Below, piece after piece: positions 30,609 to 39,417 of a stretch of DNA of 64,000 bases. The translations under genes were made by a program, and so were the position numbers. Below the pieces are notes generated by a model. It searched no databases. It had not been told where the DNA came from and saw only the letters and a list, made by a program, of their open reading frames with translations. Every line of letters starts with the position of its first letter. Positions within the stretch are counted from its first letter, which is position 1. The stretch comes from [Enterobacter] lignolyticus SCF1 (GTDB lineage Bacteria > Pseudomonadota > Gammaproteobacteria > Enterobacterales > Enterobacteriaceae), in contig NC_014618.1 in the NCBI RefSeq assembly GCF_000164865.1, forward strand, positions 434,001-498,000, given 5' to 3'.

Positions 30609-30644
30609 GCGCATCTCTTCGCGCGGTAATACGACGTTACCGCG

Positions 30645-30809
30645 CTATTTGAGCTCGGCGCAGTTGACCAGCTTGAGCGGGTTGACGGAGTCCATGTTGC
30701 GGCACTTCTCGTAGTCGGTCGCCAGCAGCTCAATCCACTGCATGATGAGAGTGTCAAACAGGAACATAAACAGCGTGAAAACGATGAGCCACCCGTACTT
30801 ACGGAGCAT
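30645..30809 (-). CDS. yhdU: Small membrane protein YhdU
   Basis: 54-residue protein with one membrane segment (WLIVFTLFMFLFDTLIMQW) and a Cys-containing tail (EKCRNMDSVNPLKLVNCAELK). I start at MLRKYGW (30809) behind AGGTG, which matches the known small protein; the open frame upstream is not conserved. Function unknown. It converges with acrS, 36 bp apart. Confidence 0.8.
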   Translation of the reverse strand: MLRKYGWLIVFTLFMFLFDTLIMQWIELLATDYEKCRNMDSVNPLKLVNCAELK

Positions 30810-30897
30810 AACGGCACCTGATGATTGATTGCGTGAATGGCTGGCAATATACACGAAAACGGGGGCTGGCAAGAGAGGAGAGAGAGGCGGCGGTAAT

Positions 30898-30934
30898 AAA
30901 AAAGGCGCTTCCCCATGCCGGTTAGCGCCTTTTT
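30898..30934. terminator. fis terminator (bidirectional)
   Basis: AAAAAGGCGCT (30898-30909) pairs with AGCGCCTTTTT (30924-30934). The minus-strand T run serves dusB-fis, which ends 18 bp away. Confidence 0.88.
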
Positions 30935-30951
30935 ATCCGTCATAAACTGAA

Positions 30952-31248
30952 TCAGTTCATGCCGTATTTTTTCAGTTTCTTACGCAGAGTACCGCGGTTG
31001 ATGCCCATCATCAGGGCTGCGCGGGTCTGGTTACCACGGGTGTATTGCATCACCATGTCCAACAGGGGCTGTTCTACTTCAGCCAGTACCAGCTCATAGA
31101 GGTCATTAACGTCCTGACCATTCAGTTGAGCAAAATAGTTCTTCAGTGCCTGTTTTACCGAGTCACGCAGAGGTTTTTGAGTTACCTGGTCCTGAGAGTT
31201 AACGGTAGAAACGGTCAGTACGTCAGAATTTACGCGTTGTTCGAACAT
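30952..31248 (-). CDS. fis: DNA-binding protein Fis
   Basis: Nucleoid protein that bends DNA and activates rRNA and tRNA promoters in fast growth. All 98 residues appear identical to E. coli Fis as I know it: the N-terminal beta-hairpin arms used with invertases, and the C-terminal helix-turn-helix ([20 protein letters not shown]). It lies 25 bp after dusB, in the same operon, and its likely target region at the rRNA P1 is in this window. Confidence 0.98.
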
Positions 31249-31273
31249 AGTTCTGTCAGCTCTTTATTTCTGT

Positions 31274-32239
31274 TTACGCAAAATTTTCGAAGTATGCCTC
31301 CAACGCCTCCAGCTGTTCGCTGGCGTCCTCAATGGCGTTGAATGTGCGCCGAAACTGGTCATCCGGAGCATGTTCCTGGAGATACCAGGAGACATGTTTT
31401 CGCGCGATTCGGTACCCTTTTGCCTGGCCATAAAAGTCATGCAATTCCCGAACATGTGCGCAAAGTAAGCGCTTCACCTCTGCCAGAGGCAGGGGAGGGA
31501 GCAGCTCTCCAGTGTCCAGATAATGCTGGATTTCCCGAAAGATCCAGGGTCTTCCCTGAGCAGCACGTCCTATCATCAGGGCATCCGCCCCCGTATAGTC
31601 CAGTACCGCTCTGGCTTTAAGCGGGTCAGTAATGTCGCCATTCGCGATAATCGGAATGGAAACTGTCTGCTTAACTGCCCGAATGCTGTCGTATTCAGCG
31701 TCTCCGTTAAACAAGCAGGCGCGAGTGCGTCCGTGAATAGTCAGAGCCTGAATGCCACAACCTTCAGCCAGCTTGGCAATCTCTACACAGTTACGGTGTT
31801 CCGGCGCCCAGCCAGTGCGAATCTTGAGAGTGACAGGAACGTCCACTGCCTTCACCACCGCGGTCAGGATCGACTCCACCAGACTCGGGTGTTGCAAAAG
31901 GGCTGAACCTGCAAGCTTGCGATTCACTTTCTTTGCCGGGCAACCCATATTGATATCAATAATTTGGGCGCCGCTTTCAACGTTAATACGCGCGGCTTCC
32001 GCCATCTCTTCAGGCACGCTACCGGCAATTTGCACGGTACGAATACCTGGTTCATCAACGTGCACCATCCGCAGACGGGACTTGTCGCTCTCCCACACCT
32101 GTGGGTTGGAGGACATCATCTCGGAAACGGTTAAACCGGCTCCCATCTCGTAGCACAGCGTCCTGAATGGTCTGTCTGTAATGCCAGCCATAGGTGCTGC
32201 GATCAGGCGATTTCTGAGCTGGTAGTGTCCGATGCGCAT
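31274..32239 (-). CDS. dusB: tRNA-dihydrouridine synthase B
   Basis: Flavin enzyme that reduces uridine to dihydrouridine in tRNA D loops (U17 in E. coli). The 321-residue protein has the TIM-barrel start APMAGITDRPFRTLC, the catalytic Cys in NMGCPAKKVNRKLAGSALL and FMN-binding motifs TIHGRTR and ANGDI. First gene of dusB-fis; its translation is weak in E. coli and fis is the main product. Confidence 0.97.
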   Translation of the reverse strand: MRIGHYQLRNRLIAAPMAGITDRPFRTLCYEMGAGLTVSEMMSSNPQVWESDKSRLRMVHVDEPGIRTVQIAGSVPEEMAEAARINVESGAQIIDINMGCPAKKVNRKLAGSALLQHPSLVESILTAVVKAVDVPVTLKIRTGWAPEHRNCVEIAKLAEGCGIQALTIHGRTRACLFNGDAEYDSIRAVKQTVSIPIIANGDITDPLKARAVLDYTGADALMIGRAAQGRPWIFREIQHYLDTGELLPPLPLAEVKRLLCAHVRELHDFYGQAKGYRIARKHVSWYLQEHAPDDQFRRTFNAIEDASEQLEALEAYFENFA

Positions 32240-32278
32240 GAGTTAAGAAATGACCATACTGTGACTGCAAGGCGGCGT

Positions 32279-32307
32279 ATATTACGCATTTTTTGCACGA
32301 GATGAAA
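32279..32307 (-). promoter_or_regulatory. dusB-fis promoter
   Basis: On the minus strand TTTCAT (32302-32307), 17 bp, TAATAT (32279-32284), followed by the GC-rich ACGCCGCC discriminator expected for a growth-rate and stringent-controlled promoter. The sequence around it is nearly the same as in E. coli. Confidence 0.85.
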
Positions 32308-32560
32308 GGCCAAACTTTGAGCAATCCCGTGTTGTAGATCAATGAATCGCCGGGAAAGGGAAATTCATATGGTAAATAATCATATTAATCATTAGGTTAT
32401 TTTTTTATGATGGTTTTATGTCCAATTATAAAATCGTACAACTTCTCATTTTTTGTTGTTTCAGAAGTCGTTTATGTGGAATAAAACGCTGTTTTTGTGA
32501 GCAAAAAAGGGCATCGTAATGAGATGTGGCTCCCATTTTTGTCAATTATCCGGTAGGGGC

Positions 32561-32589
32561 AAAACGACATGCGGCCCGCAGGCCGCATG
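32561..32589 (-). terminator. prmA terminator
   Basis: CATGCGGCC (32568-32576) pairs perfectly with GGCCGCATG (32581-32589); on the minus strand TTTT follows two bases later. It ends the yhdT-panF-prmA transcript. Confidence 0.75.
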
Positions 32590-32595
32590 CGGAAA

Positions 32596-33477
32596 TTACT
32601 TACGCTGACCCGTAATACGGCACCATTCTTCTTTTTCCACGACCGGGTCGAGGCGGAAGAGATCGGCGTACGCTTCGCACACGCTGTCGGCCTGGCTTGC
32701 AAGGATACCGGAAAGGCCCAGCAAACCGCCCTCAACGGGCAGCACGCTGATTAACGGCGCCAGCTCGCGTAAGGGGCCAGCCAGGATGTTGGCGACCACC
32801 ACATCGGCTCTCATGGCCTCTGGCTGGTCCTTCGGCAGATACAGCTCCAGACGCTCAGAGACGCCATTACGCTCGGCGTTATCGCGGCTGGCCTGGATGG
32901 CCTGTGGATCGATATCGATCCCGATAGCCTTTGCCGCGCCAAGCTTCAGCGCGGCGATGGCGAGGATCCCGGATCCGCAGCCAAAATCGATCACCGTCTT
33001 GCCGTTCAGATCGAGGCCGTCCAGCCACTGCAGGCACAGCGACGTTGTCGGATGCGTGCCGGTGCCGAACGCCAGGCCCGGATCGAGCATGACGTTAACC
33101 GCATTCTTGTCCGGCACGTCGCGCCAGCTCGGGCAAATCCACAGGCGTTCGCCAAAGCGCATCGGGTGGAAGTTATCCATCCATTCGCGCTCCCAGTCTT
33201 TGTCTTCCAGCTGCTCGATCTTATGCACAAAACCTGCGCCAAGCAGCGGGTGATGCTCCAGGATCGCCACCACCTCTTTCATGTCGGTTTCAGCGTCAAA
33301 CAGCCCGATGACGTCGGTATCGCCCCACAGGCGGGTTTCACCCGGCAACGGCTCAAATACGGGCGTATCGTGGGTATCCTGAAAAGTGATGGAAACGGCG
33401 CCCGCTTCCATTAGCGCATCGCTAAGCTCTTCAGCATTCGCACCCGTGGTATTCAGTTTCAGTTGGATCCATGGCAT
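32596..33477 (-). CDS. prmA: Ribosomal protein L11 methyltransferase
   Basis: PrmA trimethylates L11 at several amino groups. The 293-residue protein has an N-terminal substrate-binding domain (1-55), a linker and a C-terminal class I methyltransferase domain with the SAM loop VIDFGCGSGILAIAALKLGA and motif IV (VVVANILAGPL). It is 12 bp after panF in the same operon, as in E. coli. Confidence 0.97.
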   Translation of the reverse strand: MPWIQLKLNTTGANAEELSDALMEAGAVSITFQDTHDTPVFEPLPGETRLWGDTDVIGLFDAETDMKEVVAILEHHPLLGAGFVHKIEQLEDKDWEREWMDNFHPMRFGERLWICPSWRDVPDKNAVNVMLDPGLAFGTGTHPTTSLCLQWLDGLDLNGKTVIDFGCGSGILAIAALKLGAAKAIGIDIDPQAIQASRDNAERNGVSERLELYLPKDQPEAMRADVVVANILAGPLRELAPLISVLPVEGGLLGLSGILASQADSVCEAYADLFRLDPVVEKEEWCRITGQRK

Positions 33478-33489
33478 GGCAAAACTCTT

Positions 33490-34941
33490 TTAGTCATTAA
33501 CAGTGATGCTGGCGGCCTGCGGTACGGGGTGACCGAAACGGTTCCCGATAACGAAAGCCAGCAAGCTAAGCAGTAACGATGGGACGATCGGATGAAAGCC
33601 CAGATACTGTATTTTCAGGGTGGCGAGCACGGCATACAGCACGCCGCCGACCAGCATGGCGCTGAGCGCCCCAGCGGCGTTGGCGCGCTCCCAGTACAGC
33701 CCGAGCACCAGCGGCCAGAGGAACACCGCTTCAAGCCCGCCGAAGGCCAGTAGATTCAGCCAGATTATCATTTCCGGCGGACGCCAGGCGGCCAGCATCA
33801 TCAGCACGCCGATGACGAGCGTCGTGGCCGTTGAGATGCGCTTCAGACGCTGCTCATTATGCAGTTTAGCGGGATGCGCGCTGAGCCACAGGTCTTTGAT
33901 GATGGTCGCGGACGCCTGCAGCAGATGCGCGTTCACGTTGGACATAATCGCCGCCATCGGCGCTGCGAGGAAAAGTCCCGCCGCCCACGGCGGCAGTACC
34001 TGCAGCATCAGGGTTGGGATGACCAGATCCGGAACCGTGAGGTCAGGAATCACGGCGCGGCCCAGGGCGCCGGCCAGATGCATCCCCAGCATCAGCAGCG
34101 ACACCACGACGGTGCCGATAAGAATGCCGCGATGGACGGCCTTACTGTCTTTATAAGAGATACAGCGCACCGCCGTGTGCGGTAGCCCAATCACCCCGAA
34201 GCAGACCAGCACCCAGAAGGAGGTCATAAACGTCGGCGTCAGGATATTATCCGCCCCCTGCGGCGTCACCAGCTGGGGATTGATGTGCTGGAGCTTGTCT
34301 ACGGCGCTGTGCAGGCCGCCTGCGGCATGAATGACGCCAACCAGCAGGACGATAGTCCCGACCAGCATTACCATCCCCTGCATGGTGTCGTTCAGCACGC
34401 TGGCGCGAAAACCGCCAAAGGCGGTATACAGCGCGATGGTGATCCCGAAGATGAGCAGCCCGGTCTCATAGTTGATCCCTGCGGCGGTCTCCAGCAGTCT
34501 GGCGCCGCCGATAAACTGCACCGCAATCGCGCCGACAAACGCGACCAGCAGGCTGATACTGGCGACCCACACCACCACGCGGCTCTGGTAGCGCGCCTGC
34601 AGCATATCGTTCAGCGTAATGGCGTTATAGCGACGGGCGAGGATGGCGAACTTCTTGCCCAGAATCCCCAGCGACAGCCAGATAGTCGGCACCTGGATCA
34701 TGGCCAGCAACACCCATCCCAGGCCGTACTTATAGGCGGCGCCCGGCCCGCCGATAAACGAGCTGGCGCTGATATAGGTGGTGGTCAGGGTCATGGCGAG
34801 CACGAATCCGCCCATTGAGCGACTGCCGAGGAAGTATTCGCTCAGGAAGGTGCCGGTTCGACGCTGGCGCATGGCGTAAATGGAAAGGCCGAACACAACC
34901 AGCAGATAAATGATTAGCGCGGCGATAACTTCATGCTGCAT
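33490..34941 (-). CDS. panF: Sodium/pantothenate symporter
   Basis: Inner-membrane transporter of the sodium:solute symporter (SSS) family that takes up pantothenate for coenzyme A synthesis. I chose the ATG at 34941 (MQHEVIAALIIYLLVVFG), which gives the standard 483 residues; a frame starting 33 bp earlier lies within yhdT. About thirteen hydrophobic segments are visible, with the SSS motif GGFRASVLNDTMQG. It overlaps the end of yhdT by 11 bp. Confidence 0.95.
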   Translation of the reverse strand: MQHEVIAALIIYLLVVFGLSIYAMRQRRTGTFLSEYFLGSRSMGGFVLAMTLTTTYISASSFIGGPGAAYKYGLGWVLLAMIQVPTIWLSLGILGKKFAILARRYNAITLNDMLQARYQSRVVVWVASISLLVAFVGAIAVQFIGGARLLETAAGINYETGLLIFGITIALYTAFGGFRASVLNDTMQGMVMLVGTIVLLVGVIHAAGGLHSAVDKLQHINPQLVTPQGADNILTPTFMTSFWVLVCFGVIGLPHTAVRCISYKDSKAVHRGILIGTVVVSLLMLGMHLAGALGRAVIPDLTVPDLVIPTLMLQVLPPWAAGLFLAAPMAAIMSNVNAHLLQASATIIKDLWLSAHPAKLHNEQRLKRISTATTLVIGVLMMLAAWRPPEMIIWLNLLAFGGLEAVFLWPLVLGLYWERANAAGALSAMLVGGVLYAVLATLKIQYLGFHPIVPSLLLSLLAFVIGNRFGHPVPQAASITVND

Positions 34942-35173
34942 CGTTATTCTCCAGGGAGATGTCGCGGAACACAAAACGCACCATCAGCCAGCATAGCAGG
35001 ATGAATACCAGCGGGATCAGCAGGCAGGCAAGCTCGAACCAGTGCGGTAAACCGGTGATACCCTGCTGAGAATCAGGTAAGTAAGCAAACACTAACCATG
35101 CTGCAAGATAAAGAAGGGTTAGCCCCAGCGCCCAGCGTGCTTCTTTGTGGGCCTGAACAAAACGCTTGTCCAT
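34931..35173 (-). CDS. yhdT: Small membrane protein YhdT
   Basis: 80-residue protein with two membrane segments (LTLLYLAAWLVFAYL and ACLLIPLVFILLCWLMV), DUF997 family. It always precedes panF with overlap, which suggests a helper subunit of the symporter, but the function is not shown. The last 11 bp overlap panF. Confidence 0.93.
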   Translation of the reverse strand: MDKRFVQAHKEARWALGLTLLYLAAWLVFAYLPDSQQGITGLPHWFELACLLIPLVFILLCWLMVRFVFRDISLENNDAA

Positions 35174-35231
35174 GGATATTCCCTAAGTGTCAAGAAAGCG
35201 GGGATTGTACCGCATGGGAAAAATACGGGCG

Positions 35232-35260
35232 AAAAAAAAGGCCGGTAGGCCGGCCTTTTT
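35232..35260 (-). terminator. accBC terminator
   Basis: On the minus strand AAAAAGGCCGG-CCTA-CCGGCCTTTTTTTT forms an 11-bp stem with a long T run, 16 bp after the accC stop. Confidence 0.95.
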
Positions 35261-35275
35261 CTCTACGCGTCAGGA

Positions 35276-36625
35276 TCACTTATCGTGAAGACCGAGTTTT
35301 TTCTCCAGATAGTGGATGTTAGTCCCACCATGCTGGAAGTTCTCGTCGTTCATGATGCGAGTCTGCAGATCAACGTTGGTTTTGATGCCGTCGATGATAA
35401 GCTCCTGCAGCGCGTTCTTCATGCGGGAGATAGCCACCTCGCGGGTTTCGCCGTAGCAAATCAGCTTGCCGATCATTGAGTCATAGTACGGCGGTACGGT
35501 GTAACCGGCGTAGATATGCGATTCCCAACGCACGCCAAAACCGCCAGGCGCGTGGAAGCGGGTGATTTTGCCCGGGCTCGGCAGGAAGGTGTTCGGGTCT
35601 TCGGCGTTGATACGGCACTCTACCGCATGGCCTTTAACCACCACGTCTTCCTGCTTGATGGACAGCGGCTGACCGGCCGCAATACGCAGCTGCTCTTTGA
35701 TCAGGTCTACGCCGGTAATCATCTCGGTAACCGGGTGTTCAACCTGAATACGGGTGTTCATTTCAATGAAGTAGAACTCGCCGTTTTCGAACAGGAACTC
35801 GAAGGTGCCTGCGCCGCGGTAGCCGATATCAATACACGCTTTGGAGCAGCGCTCGCCGATGTAGCGGCGCAGTTCCGGGGTGATGCCCGGCGCCGGCGCT
35901 TCTTCGACCACTTTCTGGTGGCGGCGCTGCATGGAGCAGTCACGTTCAGCCAGGTAGATGGCGTGGCCCTGGCCGTCAGCCAGCACCTGAATCTCGATAT
36001 GACGAGGATTTTCCAGGTATTTTTCCATGTATACCATATCGTTGCTGAACGCAGCTTTTGCTTCAGCTTTGGTCATGGAAATGGACTGCGCCAGCTCGGC
36101 ATCGCTGCGTACAACGCGCATACCGCGACCGCCGCCGCCGCCGGACGCCTTGATGATAACCGGATAGCCGATGCGTTTGGCATGAGCGCGGTTAGCATCC
36201 ATATCGTCGGTCAGCGGGCCGTCAGAGCCTGGTACGGTCGGAACGCCTGCTTTTTTCATCGCGGTGATCGCAGACACTTTGTCGCCCATCAGGCGGATGG
36301 TGTCGGCTTTCGGGCCGATGAAGATAAAGCCTGAACGTTCAACCTGCTCGGCAAAGTTGGCATTTTCGGACAGGAAGCCGTAACCCGGATGGATAGCGAC
36401 TGCGCCGGTAATTTCAGCGGCGCTGATGATGGCCGGGATGTTCAGATAGCTTTTCACGGACGGAGCCGGGCCGATACAGACCGTCTCATCCGCCAGCAAT
36501 ACGTGTTTTAAATCGCGGTCCGCGCTTGAATGCACGGCGACGGTCTTGATGCCCAGCTCTTTACAGGCACGAAGAATACGCAATGCGATTTCGCCGCGGT
36601 TGGCGATAACAATTTTATCCAGCAT
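35276..36625 (-). CDS. accC: Acetyl-CoA carboxylase, biotin carboxylase subunit
   Basis: AccC carboxylates the biotin on AccB with bicarbonate and ATP, the first half of malonyl-CoA synthesis. The start MLDKIVIANRGEIALR at 36625 gives 449 residues, as in E. coli. The ATP-grasp fold shows the glycine-rich lid KASGGGGGRGMRVV, the biotin/bicarbonate site MQRRHQKVVEEAPAP and FIEMNTRIQVEHPVTE with the metal Glu and catalytic Arg. It is 10 bp after accB. Confidence 0.98.
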   Translation of the reverse strand: MLDKIVIANRGEIALRILRACKELGIKTVAVHSSADRDLKHVLLADETVCIGPAPSVKSYLNIPAIISAAEITGAVAIHPGYGFLSENANFAEQVERSGFIFIGPKADTIRLMGDKVSAITAMKKAGVPTVPGSDGPLTDDMDANRAHAKRIGYPVIIKASGGGGGRGMRVVRSDAELAQSISMTKAEAKAAFSNDMVYMEKYLENPRHIEIQVLADGQGHAIYLAERDCSMQRRHQKVVEEAPAPGITPELRRYIGERCSKACIDIGYRGAGTFEFLFENGEFYFIEMNTRIQVEHPVTEMITGVDLIKEQLRIAAGQPLSIKQEDVVVKGHAVECRINAEDPNTFLPSPGKITRFHAPGGFGVRWESHIYAGYTVPPYYDSMIGKLICYGETREVAISRMKNALQELIIDGIKTNVDLQTRIMNDENFQHGGTNIHYLEKKLGLHDK

Positions 36626-36635
36626 GTACGCCTCG

Positions 36636-37103
36636 TTACTCGATGACGACCAGCGGCTCGTCAAATTCTACCGGTTGACCGCTTTCGACCAGGATGGCTT
36701 TCACCACGCCCGATTTGTCGGCTTCGATCTGGTTCATCATTTTCATCGCTTCAACGATGCACAGGGTATCGCCTGCATTCACTTTCTGGCCAACTTCCAC
36801 AAACGCTTTCGCATCCGGGCTTGGCGTACGGTAGAAAGTACCAACCATCGGGGAACGTACGATGTGGCCACTGATTTCCGCTTTTACTGGCGCTTCAGCA
36901 ACTGCTGCTGGCGCGGCGACGGCGGCCGGAGCCATCTGCGGCTGCATCATCGGCGCCGCATAAGCCTGCTGCATCATCGGGAAAGCGTTTGCTGCCGGCG
37001 CACGGCTAATACGTACAGACTCTTCGCCTTCAGAAATTTCCAGTTCAGCGATGCCTGATTCTTCAACCAGCTCGATCAGTTTTTTAATCTTACGAATATC
37101 CAT
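36636..37103 (-). CDS. accB: Biotin carboxyl carrier protein
   Basis: AccB carries biotin between AccC and the AccAD transferase, and represses its own operon in E. coli. The 155-residue protein has an N-terminal helix (MDIRKIKKLIELVEES), an Ala/Pro/Met-rich linker (about 45-75) and the biotinyl domain with EAMKMMNQ, biotin on Lys121 (Lys122 in E. coli, the linker being one residue shorter). Between aroQ (22 bp) and accC. Confidence 0.98.
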   Translation of the reverse strand: MDIRKIKKLIELVEESGIAELEISEGEESVRISRAPAANAFPMMQQAYAAPMMQPQMAPAAVAAPAAVAEAPVKAEISGHIVRSPMVGTFYRTPSPDAKAFVEVGQKVNAGDTLCIVEAMKMMNQIEADKSGVVKAILVESGQPVEFDEPLVVIE

Positions 37104-37125
37104 GAGTGGGTTCCGTACTCTTTGT

Positions 37126-37578
37126 TTAGTGTGATTGTGACAGGCGTTTTACTGCCGTCTGTAAAGCGTATGAATAGCCGTCAGCGCCTAATCCGCAGAT
37201 GACGCCAGCGGCGATGTCAGAGAGATATGAATGGTGCCGGAAAGGCTCCCGCGCGTGCACGTTGCTCAGGTGAATCTCGATAAACGGGATACTCACCGCC
37301 AGCAGCGCATCACGAATCGCCACGCTCGTGTGCGTAAACGCGGCCGGATTGATCAGGATATAGTCAATAACGTCTTTAGCCTGATGAATTCGGTCGATGA
37401 TGACGTACTCAGCATTGGACTGCAAATGGTCGAGCGACACGTTCAGCGCGTCAGCTTCTGCCGTCAAACGGTTAACAATTTCCGTGAGCGTGAGGGTGCC
37501 GTACTTCTCCGGCTCGCGGGTTCCGAGCATATTCAGGTTCGGTCCGTTCAAAAGCAAAATGCGAAACTTGTCTGCCAT
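37126..37578 (-). CDS. aroQ: Type II 3-dehydroquinate dehydratase
   Basis: AroQ converts 3-dehydroquinate to 3-dehydroshikimate in the shikimate pathway. The 150-residue protein has all type II motifs: LLNGPNLNMLGTREPEKYG with the catalytic Tyr, the QSNAE loop, INPAAFTHTSVAIRDAL and EIHLSNVHAREPFRHHS with the catalytic His. E. coli K-12 lacks this gene and uses the unrelated type I enzyme AroD. It sits before accB, as in many gamma-proteobacteria, and probably shares the accBC transcript. Confidence 0.96.
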   Translation of the reverse strand: MADKFRILLLNGPNLNMLGTREPEKYGTLTLTEIVNRLTAEADALNVSLDHLQSNAEYVIIDRIHQAKDVIDYILINPAAFTHTSVAIRDALLAVSIPFIEIHLSNVHAREPFRHHSYLSDIAAGVICGLGADGYSYALQTAVKRLSQSH

Positions 37579-37688
37579 TATGCAGCTATCTCCTGCAACT
37601 CTCCGGTAAAAAACAAAATATACCTTCGATACGCACTTGTCACCTTTTCAGAGGAGAAAATCCCCTGTCAGGAAAACCAAAGTCGCAC

Positions 37689-37694
37689 ATTATA
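37689..37694 (-). promoter_or_regulatory. Candidate -10 box of the aroQ-accB-accC transcript
   Basis: A perfect TATAAT on the minus strand, about 111 bp before the aroQ start. No strong -35 is found at 16-18 bp (GCTGCC at 37712-37717 is the nearest), so an activator or leader control is possible. The surrounding sequence resembles the E. coli accB promoter region, where AccB acts as a repressor. Confidence 0.5.
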
Positions 37695-37813
37695 ACGATT
37701 TCGTAGCATTTGGCAGCTAAATACTGGTCTTATCAGGGAAGATAATCAACCGCCTGTCCGAAAAAGTTCAGCATCAGGCGGAAGATCTGCGGGAAATCGC
37801 ACAGAATCGTGCA

Positions 37814-38413
37814 TTAACGGAACCACTGGCGGAACTTCTTGTAGCGCCATCCCAACAGGATAACGGCAAGAAAGGCGTAGATGATAGGCTGCGGCGACAA
37901 AATTTTCACCGACCAGAGGTAGTGGATGGGGGCGAGGATCGCCACCAGATAGACGAAGTTATGCAGTTTCTGCCAGCGCGAGCCAAGTTTTCGCTGGGCA
38001 AGCTGAAGAGAGGTTGCCGCCAGCGCCAGCAGGATAACCCAGCTTATCAGCCCGAGCGTCAGGTAGGGGCGGTTGACCACCTCCTGCCCCAGCAGCCCCA
38101 GATTATGGATCCCCAGCTCGAGCAGCGCATAGCTGGTTAAATGCAGCGTCGCCCAGGCAAAGCACCATAGCCCCAGCAGGCGGCGGGTGCGGATTAGCAG
38201 CGGCTGTTTCGCGTAGCGCGCCAGTGGCGATACCAGCAGCGTCGCCAGCAGCAGTTTTAGCGCCATCCTGCCCGTAAAATGCTGGATGTCTTTTGCCGGA
38301 TCGGCGCTGAAATAGCCCTGATAACCCGCCCAGAAGAGCCAAAGAAAAGGTAAAAATGCCGCTAAGTGCAGCGCGACCTTGAGCCAGACGACCTGTTTTG
38401 CCGTTAAACGCAC
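37814..38413 (-). CDS. msrQ: Heme-binding membrane subunit MsrQ
   Basis: MsrQ (YedZ) is an inner-membrane b-type cytochrome that passes electrons from quinones or flavin reductase to MsrP. The 199-residue protein has six hydrophobic segments and conserved heme-type histidines (for example in ATLHLTSYALLELG and the later KLHNFVYL). Its start codon touches the msrP stop, so translation is coupled. In E. coli the pair is at a different place on the chromosome. Confidence 0.95.
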   Translation of the reverse strand: MRLTAKQVVWLKVALHLAAFLPFLWLFWAGYQGYFSADPAKDIQHFTGRMALKLLLATLLVSPLARYAKQPLLIRTRRLLGLWCFAWATLHLTSYALLELGIHNLGLLGQEVVNRPYLTLGLISWVILLALAATSLQLAQRKLGSRWQKLHNFVYLVAILAPIHYLWSVKILSPQPIIYAFLAVILLGWRYKKFRQWFR

Positions 38414-39415
38414 TCAGAAATACTCCCGTAAATTCAGGCCGCGATACAGCGGCGCGACCTGCTCGGCATAACCGTTGTACAACAATGTCGGCTGGCGCTT
38501 GACGTCCAGCAGGCCGCCAGGACCGATAAAGCGCTCTGTCGCCTGCGACCAGCGTGGGTGATCGACGTGCGGGTTCACGTTGGCGTAAAACCCGTACTCG
38601 TTCGGCGCCGCCAGGTTCCAGGTGGTTGGCGGCAGTTCGCGGGTCAGCGTGATGCTGACAATCGACTTAATCCCCTTAAAGCCGTATTTCCACGGCACCG
38701 TCAGGCGGATGGGGGCGCCGTTTTGCGGCGGTAGCGCTTTGCCATAGACGCCGACGGTGAGCATCGTCAGGGGGTGCATGGCCTCATCAAGCCGCAGCCC
38801 TTCGACATAGGGATACTCCAGCCCGCCGCCGATGAAGCGGTCTTTCTGGCCCGGCATTTGTTCCGGCGCATAAATGGTTTTAAACGCCACGTATTTGGCA
38901 TTGCTGGTGGGTTCGACCTGCGCCAGCAGCTTATGGAGGGGGAAACCTATCCATGGCACCACCATGGACCAGGCCTCGACGCAGCGCATCCGGTAAATGC
39001 GCTCTTCCAGCGGGAAACGTTTGGTGAGGGCATCGTGGTCGAGCGTCAGGGGTTTGGCGACTTCACCGTTAATCGTCAGCGTCCACGGGTCGGTTTTCAG
39101 GCTCCCGGCATTGGCCGCCGGGTCGGCCTTATCCAGACCAAACTCATAGTAGTTGTTGTACCCGGTCACTTTGTCTTCCGGCGTAAGCGTCAACGAGTTT
39201 TGCCATTCGGCGGGGCGCGTAAAATCGAGCGGTTTACCGGAGGGGGCCGGCGGGCGGTCGTGCCCTTTAAACCAGCTCAGTAAATCCGCCTGCGCGCTGG
39301 GCGACAGGCTCAACGCGGTGGCGCTGATCCCCAGCATTTTCAGCACCTGGCGGCGCTGCAACAAAAATACGGATTCCGCCGTTACATCGGCTTCCGTCAA
39401 CTTTTTCGGCTTCAT
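38414..39415 (-). CDS. msrP: Periplasmic methionine sulfoxide reductase, catalytic subunit MsrP
   Basis: MsrP (YedY) is a molybdopterin enzyme that repairs oxidised methionines in periplasmic proteins, for example after hypochlorite stress. The precursor carries a twin-arginine signal (RRQVLKMLGISATAL), and the Mo-ligand Cys lies in YRMRCVEAWSMVVPWIG. I start at ATG 39415 (333 residues, behind GGAGGG); an in-frame ATG at 39430 with AGGA before it would add five residues. The GGAGGG is inside a perfect 13-bp inverted repeat (39418-39457). Confidence 0.94.
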   Translation of the reverse strand: MKPKKLTEADVTAESVFLLQRRQVLKMLGISATALSLSPSAQADLLSWFKGHDRPPAPSGKPLDFTRPAEWQNSLTLTPEDKVTGYNNYYEFGLDKADPAANAGSLKTDPWTLTINGEVAKPLTLDHDALTKRFPLEERIYRMRCVEAWSMVVPWIGFPLHKLLAQVEPTSNAKYVAFKTIYAPEQMPGQKDRFIGGGLEYPYVEGLRLDEAMHPLTMLTVGVYGKALPPQNGAPIRLTVPWKYGFKGIKSIVSITLTRELPPTTWNLAAPNEYGFYANVNPHVDHPRWSQATERFIGPGGLLDVKRQPTLLYNGYAEQVAPLYRGLNLREYF

Positions 39416-39417
39416 GG

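Larger units (their letters stand above)
32240..32595 (-). promoter_or_regulatory. dusB-fis control region and 3' end of prmA
   Basis: 356 bp without a gene. It holds the fis promoter (32279-32307), an A/T-rich upstream part (32340-32550) that should contain Fis and CRP sites, and the prmA terminator (32561-32589). I do not see a coding frame with a usable start. Confidence 0.75.
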
